From contig NZ_FNRA01000003.1 in NCBI RefSeq assembly GCF_900107535.1, positions 62,001 through 126,000 of the forward strand: DNA of 64,000 nt. Direction: 5' to 3'. The translations under genes and the position numbers were made by a program. Source of the DNA: Pedobacter hartonius. GTDB lineage: Bacteria; Bacteroidota; Bacteroidia; Sphingobacteriales; Sphingobacteriaceae. Positions 22,614 to 31,192 of the stretch are shown here, one piece after another; positions within the stretch are counted from its first letter, which is position 1; the number at the start of each line of letters is the position of its first letter. The notes beneath the pieces are model-generated. The model had not been told where the DNA came from and ran no database searches. It worked only from the letters and a program-made list of their open reading frames with translations.

Positions 22614-24917
22614 CTACAACAAGTACTTCAGCGACAATCCCGCATAGCCATTCCTTTTCGGCGAGGGATTAAAATATGCCGGTTGCGCACCTCCATATCC
22701 CACTGCATTTAACGACAGGATAGAACTGTAAGACTCATTAAAGACGTTATCAATACCGCCATACACGTTCAGTTCAAATGACCGCCCCAGCTTTCTTTTA
22801 TATCCCGCTTTAGTACCCGCTACCCCATAAGATTTGTTATAATTCCCATTGCTGTCATTCAGCGGCGTTTTATCGTTATAATAATAGTTCAGGTAAACAT
22901 AGAGGCCAAATCTCGTCTCCATATCCAAACCTGCGCTGAGCACCCATGGCGAAACACCAGTCAGCTTATTGCCGTCATACGTGGCGGTTACTGCACCTAC
23001 AGCATTCAGGATCTTATAATCCTTAAACTTAAAATCTGAATACGTCAGTGCCACAAAAGGCCGCAGGCTTGCAATAACATGATCATCTTCCGGTTTCAGT
23101 ACTTGCCATGACAGGGCAAGTTCCGCGCCATCGTGCGTAGTTTTACCTGCATTATTATATATAGTAATGCCTTGCTGAACCGACTGTCCGATCAGCTCAG
23201 CCTTCATATCCATTTTGAATACCGAGAGATCATAGCTCAGTCTCGAATGAAAGAGATTCCCTTTGGCATTAACCTCGTAATTCAATGCTTTTTCGGCCTG
23301 AAGGTTCGGGTTGATAGAGCCGTCTACGTTCTTCACTTCCGAACTTGAAGGAGGCGAAAAACCTGAACTTACGCTCGCATGTAAACTCAGTACTTCAGAG
23401 AAATGATGACTCAGGGCAATGCGCGGGGTAGCCTGTGGTTTAAAATCCTTGATCCCGCTTTGCGCAGGCAGCAGGTAGTTAGACACATCATATTTCAGGC
23501 TGTTGTAACTCAGCCCCAGGGTAAGCAGCGTTTGGGTACCAAGCCTGGTCTCCGACTGGTAAAACAAAGAATAAAGCGTATTGTGGTAATCAATATTTGC
23601 CGTTAGTGCTCCCTCCGTTCCGTGGTTGTTTACATATTGTGTTCCCTTGGTGAGGCCCTGGTTAAATTCAGCGCCCACAATAAATTGGGTGGGCAGTGCA
23701 GAAAATTCAGGATCATAGGTGAACCTGGTCCTTCCGCCATAACTCTGGTAAAAGTTCCTCAGGTAGGCATATGGCAGAGGATGGTTCAGGTCGTACGAAT
23801 ACGTAAACACACTGGTGCTGTTCGAAAACTGGTTGCTAAAGCGGTATTGCTGTCCCAGTCCTACCCTTGTCCAGGTTTGATAGCGCCCTGCCTGTTTATC
23901 CAGGTTACTGGCGTTGGCCTGTTTTGGATCTGCCGCCACCTGGTCAGCTGTTAAAGATCCCGGGATCTGGGAATATTGCGTAGTCCTGTTTAGGAGGAGC
24001 GTAATGATGCGTTTATTGCTTGGAAAAAGCTGGAAGTTCCCGGAAAGGAAGCGCCTCATATCATTACTGTGCGCGCGGTAGCCGTCATATTCCTGCCAGC
24101 CGTAAGATACATAACTGTTGATCTGGTCGCCGCCGCTTCTGTAGGCAGCTGCCAGGCGGTGTAAACCATAACTTCCTGCCAGTGCGGAGGCCTCAAAGCT
24201 CTGTTCCTGATAGGGAGAGCGTTGTAGCTGAAAATTGATCACCCCTCCTGTTCCCGCGCCGTAAATACTCGAAGCAGGACCTTTGATTACTTCGGCCCTG
24301 CCGATGCTGTTCACATCCAGCGCTTCAATACGCGTAGTTCCGTCGGCTTCTGTGACAGGGATATCATTCAGGTATACTTTAATATTCCTCAATCCGTAGG
24401 AAGAACGGACGCCATTCCCGCGTATCGAGATCCTCGCCTCCGAAAGGGTACTCTGATCCATTCTTACGCCCGGCACAGCATTTAAGGCCTGTTGGAAGGA
24501 CAATCCGCTTCCGCGGTTAATGTCTGCACTGGTGATCAGTGCAATAGCGCCGGCAGTCTCCTTTTTGGTACGGTTCCCCGCAAATCCGGTGACGCGCACT
24601 TCATTCAGGTTAGATTCATCCGCATCCATCTGGATATTGATGTTCCCCTCCCTAGATGCTGATTTCAGCACCTGTGTTTTAAACCCTACCAGTACAAAAC
24701 TGATCAAACCATTATCATTATACTGAAAAGAAAAATGTCCGTATTGGTCAGATTCAGCCAGTACCTGACCTGCAGAATTTTTAATACTTACACCGGCAAG
24801 CGCCTGTTTGGTTTGAGAGTCGTAGATATTGCCGGTAAGGGCTTTATCTTGTGCCTGCGCGCGATCAGAAAAAATAGAGAACGCAGCAAGCAGAATGAGG
24901 TATCTGAAGATGTTCAT
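22614..24917 (-). CDS. TonB-dependent outer-membrane receptor with carboxypeptidase-like domain
   Basis: A 767-aa receptor. The ATG at 24917 gives a clean signal peptide (MNIFRYLILLAAF… ending AQA); longer frames from 24941 or 24959 would bury it. Next comes a CarboxypepD_reg-like domain (LTGNIYDSQTKQALAGVSI, residues about 26-110), the TonB box region (LNEVRVTGF), the plug (SIRGNGVRSSYGLRN split, then GRAEVIKGPASSIYG and GGVINFQL), and the barrel ending in GYAGLSLKYLL. The plug resembles FecA/siderophore or metal-complex receptors. It follows the CNGKC protein by about 120 bp in the same direction. Confidence 0.9.
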   Translation of the reverse strand: MNIFRYLILLAAFSIFSDRAQAQDKALTGNIYDSQTKQALAGVSIKNSAGQVLAESDQYGHFSFQYNDNGLISFVLVGFKTQVLKSASREGNINIQMDADESNLNEVRVTGFAGNRTKKETAGAIALITSADINRGSGLSFQQALNAVPGVRMDQSTLSEARISIRGNGVRSSYGLRNIKVYLNDIPVTEADGTTRIEALDVNSIGRAEVIKGPASSIYGAGTGGVINFQLQRSPYQEQSFEASALAGSYGLHRLAAAYRSGGDQINSYVSYGWQEYDGYRAHSNDMRRFLSGNFQLFPSNKRIITLLLNRTTQYSQIPGSLTADQVAADPKQANASNLDKQAGRYQTWTRVGLGQQYRFSNQFSNSTSVFTYSYDLNHPLPYAYLRNFYQSYGGRTRFTYDPEFSALPTQFIVGAEFNQGLTKGTQYVNNHGTEGALTANIDYHNTLYSLFYQSETRLGTQTLLTLGLSYNSLKYDVSNYLLPAQSGIKDFKPQATPRIALSHHFSEVLSLHASVSSGFSPPSSSEVKNVDGSINPNLQAEKALNYEVNAKGNLFHSRLSYDLSVFKMDMKAELIGQSVQQGITIYNNAGKTTHDGAELALSWQVLKPEDDHVIASLRPFVALTYSDFKFKDYKILNAVGAVTATYDGNKLTGVSPWVLSAGLDMETRFGLYVYLNYYYNDKTPLNDSNGNYNKSYGVAGTKAGYKRKLGRSFELNVYGGIDNVFNESYSSILSLNAVGYGGAQPAYFNPSPKRNGYAGLSLKYLL

Positions 24918-25037
24918 TAGAAATTGCGAAATAAAATCCATAAAAATTAGCCCGCCCATTTTCCTTATCAGCCCTGGGGCCGGGAAATGAGCTGGAAAAA
25001 TACCGGTATCCAGAGATACCGGTTATACAATAAGGAT

Positions 25038-25406
25038 TTATACGCGCGGTGGCTGAAAGATATCAGCAGCAAACTGAGGCAGGCGAAACGGGATTTCAGA
25101 CCGGTATTCTTTGTCGATCTGCAACACAAACGGGGAGAAAGACAGCCTTTCAACCACTACTCCCTGCTGGAACATCAACCGCTGGTTTTCACCGTCCCTG
25201 CTTTTTTCTTTTTGTTCCGCCTGTTTTAACTTCCGCATCAGGTAACACTTTCCATTACAGTGCAGCTGAGGTTTATCGCGGTTAACACACAGTTCGGAGA
25301 CAATATAATTCTGGTTCAGTTCAAAACCGGCATATACAAACAGCTGACCGAAATTGGCTGCAAGTGTGCTAAAGATTAATATATGCGCAAGAATGGTTTT
25401 GAACAT
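25038..25406 (-). CDS. small exported Cys-motif (CNGKC) protein
   Basis: A 122-aa protein with an N-terminal hydrophobic segment (MFKTILAHILIFSTLAANFG), probably a signal or anchor. It then has ELCVNRDKPQLHCNGKCYLM, with Cys at about residues 40, 50 and 54 plus a His, a plausible metal or haem site. The C-terminal half is charged then proline-containing. I do not know a named function; similar small proteins occur near TonB receptors in this phylum, from memory. It begins 18 bp after the SDR stop at 25425 and precedes the receptor gene, so it probably works with that receptor. Confidence 0.65.
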   Translation of the reverse strand: MFKTILAHILIFSTLAANFGQLFVYAGFELNQNYIVSELCVNRDKPQLHCNGKCYLMRKLKQAEQKEKSRDGENQRLMFQQGVVVERLSFSPFVLQIDKEYRSEIPFRLPQFAADIFQPPRV

Positions 25407-25424
25407 TTTGCAAATATATAAAAT

Positions 25425-26210
25425 CTACGCACTAACTGACCTGTCTAAATGAACATAACCGCCGTCAACATACATTAACTGGCCTGTAGTATGGCTTGAC
25501 CTGGGCGACAGCAGGAACAATACCGCATTTGCGATCTCCCCGGCCGTGGTCATGCGGTTTTCAAGAGGGATCTTGGCCAGCGTATCCTGCAGCTTCTTTT
25601 CCGGGTCAGGCAGTGAGTTGATCCAGGTTTCATACAGCGGCGTATAACACTCCGCCACGATCACCGCATTTACACGAATGCTGTATGGCAGCAGCTCTAC
25701 GGCCCATTCCCTGGTCAGCGCATTCCTGGCACCATTGGAGGCGGCATAAGCCGAAGTTCCCCCCTGCCCCGTTTCTGCCACCTTTGAGCCGATGTTAACG
25801 ATCGCACCCTTGCTTTTCTTTAACCATGGCAGGCAGTGCTGTGCCATCAGGTAATAATGGATCACATTTTTATGGAGGCTGCTTACAAAAGCATCATAAC
25901 TTCCGTGCTCCAGTCCTACGCCGTCATTCACCCCTGCGTTGTTGATCAGCCCGTCTATGCGGCCAAATTTTTCAACAACCTTGTTTACGGTAAGCTCAGC
26001 CTGTTTAGGGTCGGTAAGTTCCGCAACCACCTGGAAGGCATGCAATCCGCCGGCCGTAATATCCGCCAGCAGCCTGTTGTTGTCAGCCTCATTGCGGCCC
26101 ACGATCACAGGAATTGCACCCTCATTTGCCAGTTGGCGCACAATCCCTTCCCCAATTCCTTTCGCACCACCGGTAACGATCACTACTCTATCTTTTAATT
26201 GCAGATCCAT
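25425..26210 (-). CDS. SDR-family dehydrogenase, probable L-fucose dehydrogenase
   Basis: A 261-aa classical short-chain dehydrogenase. The NAD(P) motif is VTGGAKGIGEG (residues about 13-23), NNAGVND follows near 90, catalytic Ser is in IVNIGSKVAETG, and the Tyr-Lys pair is replaced in spacing as SAYAASNGARNAL, with Tyr at the usual place but Asn where Lys is expected. The C-terminus has GQLMYVDGGYVHLD. In the operon it is one of two SDRs; this one resembles sugar dehydrogenases that oxidise L-fucose to the lactone. That role is from context. The absent Lys needs attention. Confidence 0.8.
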   Translation of the reverse strand: MDLQLKDRVVIVTGGAKGIGEGIVRQLANEGAIPVIVGRNEADNNRLLADITAGGLHAFQVVAELTDPKQAELTVNKVVEKFGRIDGLINNAGVNDGVGLEHGSYDAFVSSLHKNVIHYYLMAQHCLPWLKKSKGAIVNIGSKVAETGQGGTSAYAASNGARNALTREWAVELLPYSIRVNAVIVAECYTPLYETWINSLPDPEKKLQDTLAKIPLENRMTTAGEIANAVLFLLSPRSSHTTGQLMYVDGGYVHLDRSVSA

Positions 26211-26219
26211 GTTAATGAT

Positions 26220-27077
26220 TTATTGTTTAACATAAGCCTTAAGCTCCTGTTTTGCACTTCCTAACCCTTCAATTCCCAGTTCTACCACATCACCTTCCTT
26301 TAAATACACAGGGGGGTTGAAGCCCAGTCCTACCCCAGCAGGCGTGCCTGTAGAGATCACATCTCCGGGAAGTAAGGTCATGTACTGGCTCAGGTAAGAA
26401 ACCACATGGGCAACAGTAAAGATAAAGTTCGATGTACTGCCATCCTGCATGGTCTTGCCATTTACGGTAAGCCACAGGCGAAGGTTATTGATATCGCCCA
26501 GTTCATCAGGTGTTGCCAGGAAAGGACCCATCGGTGCAAAAGTATCGCAACCTTTACCCTTATCCCAGGTACCGCCTTTTTCAAGCTGGAACTCACGTTC
26601 AGAAACGTCATTGTGCAGTGCATATCCGGCAACGTAATCCAGGGCATCAGCCTCATCCACATAAGATGCTTTTTTACCAATGATCACTGCCAGTTCCACT
26701 TCCCAGTCTGTTTTCACGGAATTCTTCGGGATGATGATCGCATCATTTGGCCCCGCAAGCGAAGTGGTAGATTTCATAAATATAATCGGCTCAGCTGGTA
26801 TCTGTGCATTTGTTTCTCTTGCATGGTCTGCATAGTTTAACCCTATACAAACAATTTTGGAGGGACGGGCGACAGGTGATCCTAAACGTGCACCGGCAGG
26901 AACCTCAATCAGTGCTCCTTCGTTTGCTTTAACAAACTCTTCCAGTCTCTGCAGTCCGTTATCTTCAAAGAACTCTTCATTATAATCTCCGCCAAAGGCA
27001 GAAGTATCGTACTTTACATCATTGATGATCACACCGGTTTTTTCCTTACCGGCCTCACCCCATCTTATTAACTTCAT
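26220..27077 (-). CDS. fumarylacetoacetate hydrolase-family protein (2,4-diketo-3-deoxy-L-fuconate hydrolase-like)
   Basis: A 285-aa FAH-family enzyme of normal length. The core motifs are KIVCIGLNYADHA (about 73-85), EPIIFMKSTTSL, DWEVELAVIIGK with metal-binding Glu residues, GYALHNDVSEREFQ, and GDVISTGTPAGVGLG. Family members hydrolyse or decarboxylate beta-diketo acids using Mg or Mn. In the oxidative L-fucose route the last step cleaves 2,4-diketo-3-deoxy-L-fuconate to pyruvate and lactate; placement between two SDR genes supports that role. Ureidoglycolate lyase, another common annotation of this family, does not fit the neighbours. Confidence 0.88.
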   Translation of the reverse strand: MKLIRWGEAGKEKTGVIINDVKYDTSAFGGDYNEEFFEDNGLQRLEEFVKANEGALIEVPAGARLGSPVARPSKIVCIGLNYADHARETNAQIPAEPIIFMKSTTSLAGPNDAIIIPKNSVKTDWEVELAVIIGKKASYVDEADALDYVAGYALHNDVSEREFQLEKGGTWDKGKGCDTFAPMGPFLATPDELGDINNLRLWLTVNGKTMQDGSTSNFIFTVAHVVSYLSQYMTLLPGDVISTGTPAGVGLGFNPPVYLKEGDVVELGIEGLGSAKQELKAYVKQ

Positions 27078-27084
27078 ATGAATA

Positions 27085-27849
27085 TTAGTTATTTAATTTT
27101 ATAAATCCTCCGTCAATCGGATAATCGTTTCCCGTAATAAACCCCGCTTCTTCAGAACACAGGTACAATGCCAGGGCTGCAACTTCTTCGGGTTTCCCCA
27201 TGCGGCCTACCGGCTGGCTTTTGGACAGCTTTGCAAAGATCTCCTCTTCCTGTCCGGCATAATTTTTAGCAATAAAGCCATCCACGAACGGCGTATGTAC
27301 CCTTGCCGGGGAAATGCTGTTACAGCGGATCCCATCGGCCATATAATCTTTGGCTACAGACATCGTCATGGCAAATATGGCGCCTTTACTCATGGAATAG
27401 GCAAACCTGTCGGATATACCTACCAGGGCAGCAATTGAAGCCATGTTCAGAATGGCGGCAGTCTTGCTTTTCTTCAGTAACGGAAGTCCTGCAAATAACG
27501 CATTATATGCGCCTTTAACATTCACGTCGAACACCTTTGTAAACTCATCCTCGCTGGTGGTATCAGCTTTTCCGATATGGGCGATTCCGGCGTTATTGAC
27601 CAGGATGTCAAGCTTTCCGATCTGGTTAAAGACCTTCAGCACTTCCTGCTGGCTGCTTACATCACATCCACAGGCAAAAGCCAGGCCCTGCTTTTCTTTG
27701 ATTTCATTAACCGTCTCCTCAGCTGCTGCAGCATTGAGCTCGATGATATGTACCTGGGCACCCTGAGTGGCAAACAATACAGAAATAGCCCTTCCAATCC
27801 CGCTTCCGCCACCGGTAACGATCGCTGTTTTTCCTTCTAAACTAAACAT
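27085..27849 (-). CDS. SDR-family dehydrogenase, probable 2-keto-3-deoxy-L-fuconate dehydrogenase
   Basis: A 254-aa classical SDR with a complete active site: VTGGGSGIGRA (about 12-22), LVNNAGIAH (about 86-94), catalytic Ser in ILNMASIAALVG, and YSMSKGAIFAMT as the YxxxK motif. The C-terminus GNDYPIDGGFIKL is typical. Among known pathway SDRs, the 2-keto-3-deoxy-L-fuconate dehydrogenase of the nonphosphorylative fucose route fits the operon best, as its product feeds the FAH-family hydrolase encoded 7 bp downstream. The specific substrate is inference. Confidence 0.85.
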   Translation of the reverse strand: MFSLEGKTAIVTGGGSGIGRAISVLFATQGAQVHIIELNAAAAEETVNEIKEKQGLAFACGCDVSSQQEVLKVFNQIGKLDILVNNAGIAHIGKADTTSEDEFTKVFDVNVKGAYNALFAGLPLLKKSKTAAILNMASIAALVGISDRFAYSMSKGAIFAMTMSVAKDYMADGIRCNSISPARVHTPFVDGFIAKNYAGQEEEIFAKLSKSQPVGRMGKPEEVAALALYLCSEEAGFITGNDYPIDGGFIKLNN

Positions 27850-27857
27850 ATTTTAAA

Positions 27858-29522
27858 TTATAATGAAACTCCTCTTTTCCATGGGATAAAATCATCCTGT
27901 CCCAGTTCTACTGCTTTAGGTTTGATACGGCCACTGGCCACTTCTATCACATAATTGAGCAGGCGCTCCCCTGCTTCTTCAATACTCTCCCTGCCTTCGA
28001 TGATGGTGCCGCAGTTGACATCAATAATATCAGGCATTTTATTGAACAAGGCAGTATTGGTTGATATTTTAACTACCGGTGCCACAGGATTTCCTGTTGG
28101 CGTTCCAAGGCCGGTAGTGAACAGCACAATGTTTGCACCTGAGGCCACTTCCGCGGTAGTACTTTCTACATCACTTCCTGGCGTACACAACAGGTTTAAT
28201 CCAGGTTTCGTTACCTTATCAGGATAATCCAATACGGCTGTAACCGGGGAGTTACCTCCCTTTTTTGCTGCACCGGCAGATTTTATGGCATCAGTAATCA
28301 GCCCGTCTTTGATGTTCCCGGGTGAGGGGTTGGCGTAAAATCCAGATCCCGTAGCTTCGGCCAGTGCATTGTATGTGCGCATCAGCCCCATAAAGCGCTC
28401 TGCGGTATCCACATCGGCACATCTGTCGCTGAGTTCCTGTTCTACCCCGCATAATTCGGGGAATTCTGCCAGGATCACACTACCGCCCATGGTCACCAGC
28501 AGGTCTGAGAGATGACCCAGTGCCGGGTTGGCAGAGATGCCAGAAAAACCATCAGAACCACCGCATTCCAGACCTACGCAAAGTTTAGACAGGGGGGCAG
28601 GACTTCTCTGCTGCTGATTGGCAACCATCAGTCCTGCAAAGGTTTGTTTTAATGCTTCCTCAAGCAGTTTACTTTCTGTTCCCAGCTTCTGCTGCTCAAG
28701 GATCACCAGGGGTTTCTTAAAGTTGGGATCACGCTTTTTGATCTCCTCTTCGAGGATGCTTGCCTGGGCATGCTGACAGCCGAGGCTGAGGACGGTTGCG
28801 CCAGCTACGTTGGGATGGGTAATGTACCCTGCCAGTAAACCGCAGAGCGTATCGGAGTCCATCCGTGTACCGCCACAGCCCATGTCATGGTTCAGGAACT
28901 TGATCCCGTCAATGTTCGGGAACAACTGGCTGGTGGGCCTGGCTGCAACGGAGCGCTGCAGGTCGGCATTCAAAATATCTTCTACGGATTTCCCCGTCTT
29001 ATAAAGCTCAATCAGGCTCTCTACTTCGTTCTCATAACTTTTGGGTTTCTTGAAGCCCAGCTTACCGATCAGTGCTTCTTTGAGCACCTCCACATTGCGG
29101 TTTTCGCAGAATACCAGCGGTATGACGATCCAGTAGTTGGCGGTACCTACGCTGCCGTCTTCACGGTGGAAACCCATAAAGGTTTTATCCGCAAAAGCAG
29201 TAACGTCCGGCTGCTGCCATTGTGTTTTCCGCTCCCCGAGTTCATAATCTTCAGCTGCATGTACCACATTATTTACAGTAATTGCAGCACCAAGAGCAAC
29301 AGGCTCGCTCGCCTTGCCCACCAGCACCCCGTACATAAAGATCTCCTCTCCTGCCGCAAGCGGGAATAGAGTAAATTTATGTTTGGCTTGTACCGGGGTA
29401 AGCAGCTCAAAGCTCCGCCCGTTAAAATTAATCCCGGTACCTGCTGGCAGATCAACCAGGGCTACCAATACATTATCAAGGGGGTGTATTTGTATATACG
29501 ACGTTGTTTGTATGGCCGGCAT
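27858..29522 (-). CDS. UxaA-family altronate/L-fuconate-type dehydratase
   Basis: A 554-aa dehydratase with both UxaA parts: an N-terminal SAF domain (PLDNVLVALVDLPAGTGI, residues about 12-29) and the large iron-dependent catalytic domain (GFHREDGSVGTANYW, NHDMGCGGTRMDSDTL, VLSLGCQHAQAS, GLECGGSDGFSGISANPALG, FTTGLGTPTGNPVAPV). Start is the ATG at 29522; a TTG five codons earlier would overlap the mutarotase gene. Altronate dehydratases act in hexuronate breakdown, but the partners here are a mutarotase, two SDRs and an FAH hydrolase, so dehydration of L-fuconate (or a similar 6-deoxy acid) is more likely. Confidence 0.88.
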   Translation of the reverse strand: MPAIQTTSYIQIHPLDNVLVALVDLPAGTGINFNGRSFELLTPVQAKHKFTLFPLAAGEEIFMYGVLVGKASEPVALGAAITVNNVVHAAEDYELGERKTQWQQPDVTAFADKTFMGFHREDGSVGTANYWIVIPLVFCENRNVEVLKEALIGKLGFKKPKSYENEVESLIELYKTGKSVEDILNADLQRSVAARPTSQLFPNIDGIKFLNHDMGCGGTRMDSDTLCGLLAGYITHPNVAGATVLSLGCQHAQASILEEEIKKRDPNFKKPLVILEQQKLGTESKLLEEALKQTFAGLMVANQQQRSPAPLSKLCVGLECGGSDGFSGISANPALGHLSDLLVTMGGSVILAEFPELCGVEQELSDRCADVDTAERFMGLMRTYNALAEATGSGFYANPSPGNIKDGLITDAIKSAGAAKKGGNSPVTAVLDYPDKVTKPGLNLLCTPGSDVESTTAEVASGANIVLFTTGLGTPTGNPVAPVVKISTNTALFNKMPDIIDVNCGTIIEGRESIEEAGERLLNYVIEVASGRIKPKAVELGQDDFIPWKRGVSL

Positions 29523-29526
29523 AGGT

Positions 29527-29856
29527 CTAGAGTTCAAAAATTTTATCCATTAACATCCATTTTTCCCCGGGTTTCGCTCCCGGTAAAGCCTGCTGATATT
29601 TCCACATCAGCTTTTCCCATTCCTGTACTTTTTCATTTCCATTATCCATGTCTGCTTTCTTTTCAAAGCTGAAGCTGTCATTCACTTCCATGATCATAAA
29701 CAGGCGGGTTCCCAGCCTGTAGATTTCCATCTTCTCAATACCGGCTTCATTAATACTGATATAGATCTCAGGCCATATATGCTGGTGTATTTCTTCGTAT
29801 GCTGCGATCAGCTCCGGATCATCGATCAAATCGAGTGTAAGACAATATCTGTTCAT
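29527..29856 (-). CDS. L-rhamnose/L-fucose mutarotase family protein
   Basis: A 109-aa protein of the RhaM/YiiL (DUF718) family. The family start is MNRYCLTLDLIDDPELIAAY with the conserved HQHIWPEI (about 26-33) containing the catalytic His; GIEKMEIYRLGTRLFMIMEV and WEKLMWKYQQALP follow. It interconverts anomers of a 6-deoxy sugar. As first gene of the operon it fits L-fucose entry into the dehydrogenase pathway; rhamnose cannot be excluded. It ends 4 bp before the dehydratase gene. Confidence 0.9.
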   Translation of the reverse strand: MNRYCLTLDLIDDPELIAAYEEIHQHIWPEIYISINEAGIEKMEIYRLGTRLFMIMEVNDSFSFEKKADMDNGNEKVQEWEKLMWKYQQALPGAKPGEKWMLMDKIFEL

Positions 29857-29876
29857 AACCTGTATTTTTTTGGTAC

Positions 29877-29924
29877 GTTATATATTCGGTTATTCAAAGG
29901 AAGGAAATTCTGATGTTATATATT
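29877..29924. promoter_or_regulatory. 10-bp direct repeats between the fucose operon and its AraC gene
   Basis: GTTATATATT occurs at 29877-29886 and again at 29915-29924, start-to-start 38 bp, in the 142-bp divergent space. Similarity continues weakly past each copy (…TTAT-TCA / …TATCATTTGA). Direct repeats are the usual binding layout of AraC-type regulators, so this is a candidate operator for the regulator encoded at 29999. The AT-rich sequence makes chance repeats easier, so support is modest. Confidence 0.4.
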
Positions 29925-29998
29925 TTATCATTTGAACTAAAGATTAAATGATTTTGGCATATTTACAGTTTATCTGATATCATTTGTAACAAAAATAG

Positions 29999-30895
29999 AT
30001 GAAGCCGCAACTTTTAAAAGTATCTACCACACCTATAAATTCATTCAGCGCCCGGCAGGACAATGTTCCCTATATCAATAACCGCTGGCATTACCACAAT
30101 GAAGCAGAGCTCATTCATTTTAAAAGCGGAAACGGCACACAATTCATCGGTGACAGTATCAAACGCTTCAGGTCGGGCGATGTGATCCTCATCGGCTCCA
30201 ACCTGCCCCACTACTGGCGGTTTGACGATGTCTATTTTGATGAGCAGATCAAAACCACGGCCGACGTCCGCGTGATTCATTTCAACGAAAATTTCTGGGG
30301 AGACACCTTCCTGAACCTGCCGGAGAATAAACTGATCAGGATCACGCTGGAAAAAGCAAGGCGCGGAATACAGATCGGCGGTCAGGCCCGTCAAGATATT
30401 GGCGATATCCTGGAGCTGCTGCTGAAAGCTGAAGGAACAAAAAAGATCATCCTGCTGATGGAAGCCCTAATGGCGATAGGAAATTCCAGCCAGGTAAAAC
30501 TCCTGTCATCCATGGGCTTCAAGCATAATTTTGAGGAAACTGAAAATGACAGGATCCATGCCATATATGAATTCTCACTGGCCAATTTCAAGCGGAAAAT
30601 CCCGACCGGCGAAGTCGCGGAGATCGCACATGTAAGCATCAATTATTTTTGCCGCTACTTTAAATCAAGAACAAGAAAGACCTATTCCCAGTTCATCAAT
30701 GAAATAAGAATAGGTCATGCCTGCAAACTGCTCATCGAAAATAAGATCAACGTCAAGCAGATCTGTTATGAAAGCGGCTTTTACAATTTCGCCAGTTTCC
30801 ATAAATATTTTAAGTCTATCACCGGCAAAAGCCCGCTCCACTACCAGCGTGAGTTCCATCATGAAAGGAAGGAGTCTTCTTCCCTGATGATCTGA
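29999..30895 (+). CDS. AraC-family transcriptional regulator of the adjacent sugar operon
   Basis: A 298-aa regulator with an N-terminal cupin sugar-sensing domain (NNRWHYHNEAELIHF, GDVILIGSNLPHYW, residues about 27-80) and a C-terminal double helix-turn-helix (GEVAEIAHVSINYFCRYF, then INVKQICYESGFYNFASFHK and GKSPLHYQREF). It is divergent from the mutarotase-dehydratase operon, the classical arrangement for a local activator. It probably senses L-fucose or a pathway intermediate. Its stop is one base from the end of the convergent DUF6496 gene. Confidence 0.9.
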   Translation: MKPQLLKVSTTPINSFSARQDNVPYINNRWHYHNEAELIHFKSGNGTQFIGDSIKRFRSGDVILIGSNLPHYWRFDDVYFDEQIKTTADVRVIHFNENFWGDTFLNLPENKLIRITLEKARRGIQIGGQARQDIGDILELLLKAEGTKKIILLMEALMAIGNSSQVKLLSSMGFKHNFEETENDRIHAIYEFSLANFKRKIPTGEVAEIAHVSINYFCRYFKSRTRKTYSQFINEIRIGHACKLLIENKINVKQICYESGFYNFASFHKYFKSITGKSPLHYQREFHHERKESSSLMI

Positions 30896-30896
30896 G

Positions 30897-31070
30897 TTAT
30901 TTCTTTTTTGGAACCTTTGCGCCTTCTTTCCTGGCTTCCGAAAGCCCGATGGCTACAGCCTGCTTTTTAGAGGTTACTTTTTTGCCGCTTCCTGATTTCA
31001 GTTTGCCTTCTTTCATCTCGTGCATGGTGTCTTCCACCTTTTCGCCCGCTTTTTTTGAATACTTAGCCAT
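30897..31070 (-). CDS. DUF6496 small basic protein
   Basis: A 57-aa highly basic protein starting at the ATG at 31070 (MAKYSKKAGEKVEDTMHEMK). The pattern KSGSGKKVTSKKQAVAIGLS then EARKEGAKVPKKK is the DUF6496 family, common in Bacteroidota and some Proteobacteria. Function is unknown; the charge suggests nucleic-acid association. An upstream in-frame start at 31094 would add only non-conserved residues. Confidence 0.85.
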   Translation of the reverse strand: MAKYSKKAGEKVEDTMHEMKEGKLKSGSGKKVTSKKQAVAIGLSEARKEGAKVPKKK

Positions 31071-31192
31071 AATATTTAATATAAAATGCAGCATAAGAAC
31101 AAAACAGACGAGCCGCGGTTTTTATTTTTTTAAAAATTAAAAAGGCCAGCAAAATGAATTGACTGGCCTCTGATAATGATATTATAAGTAGC

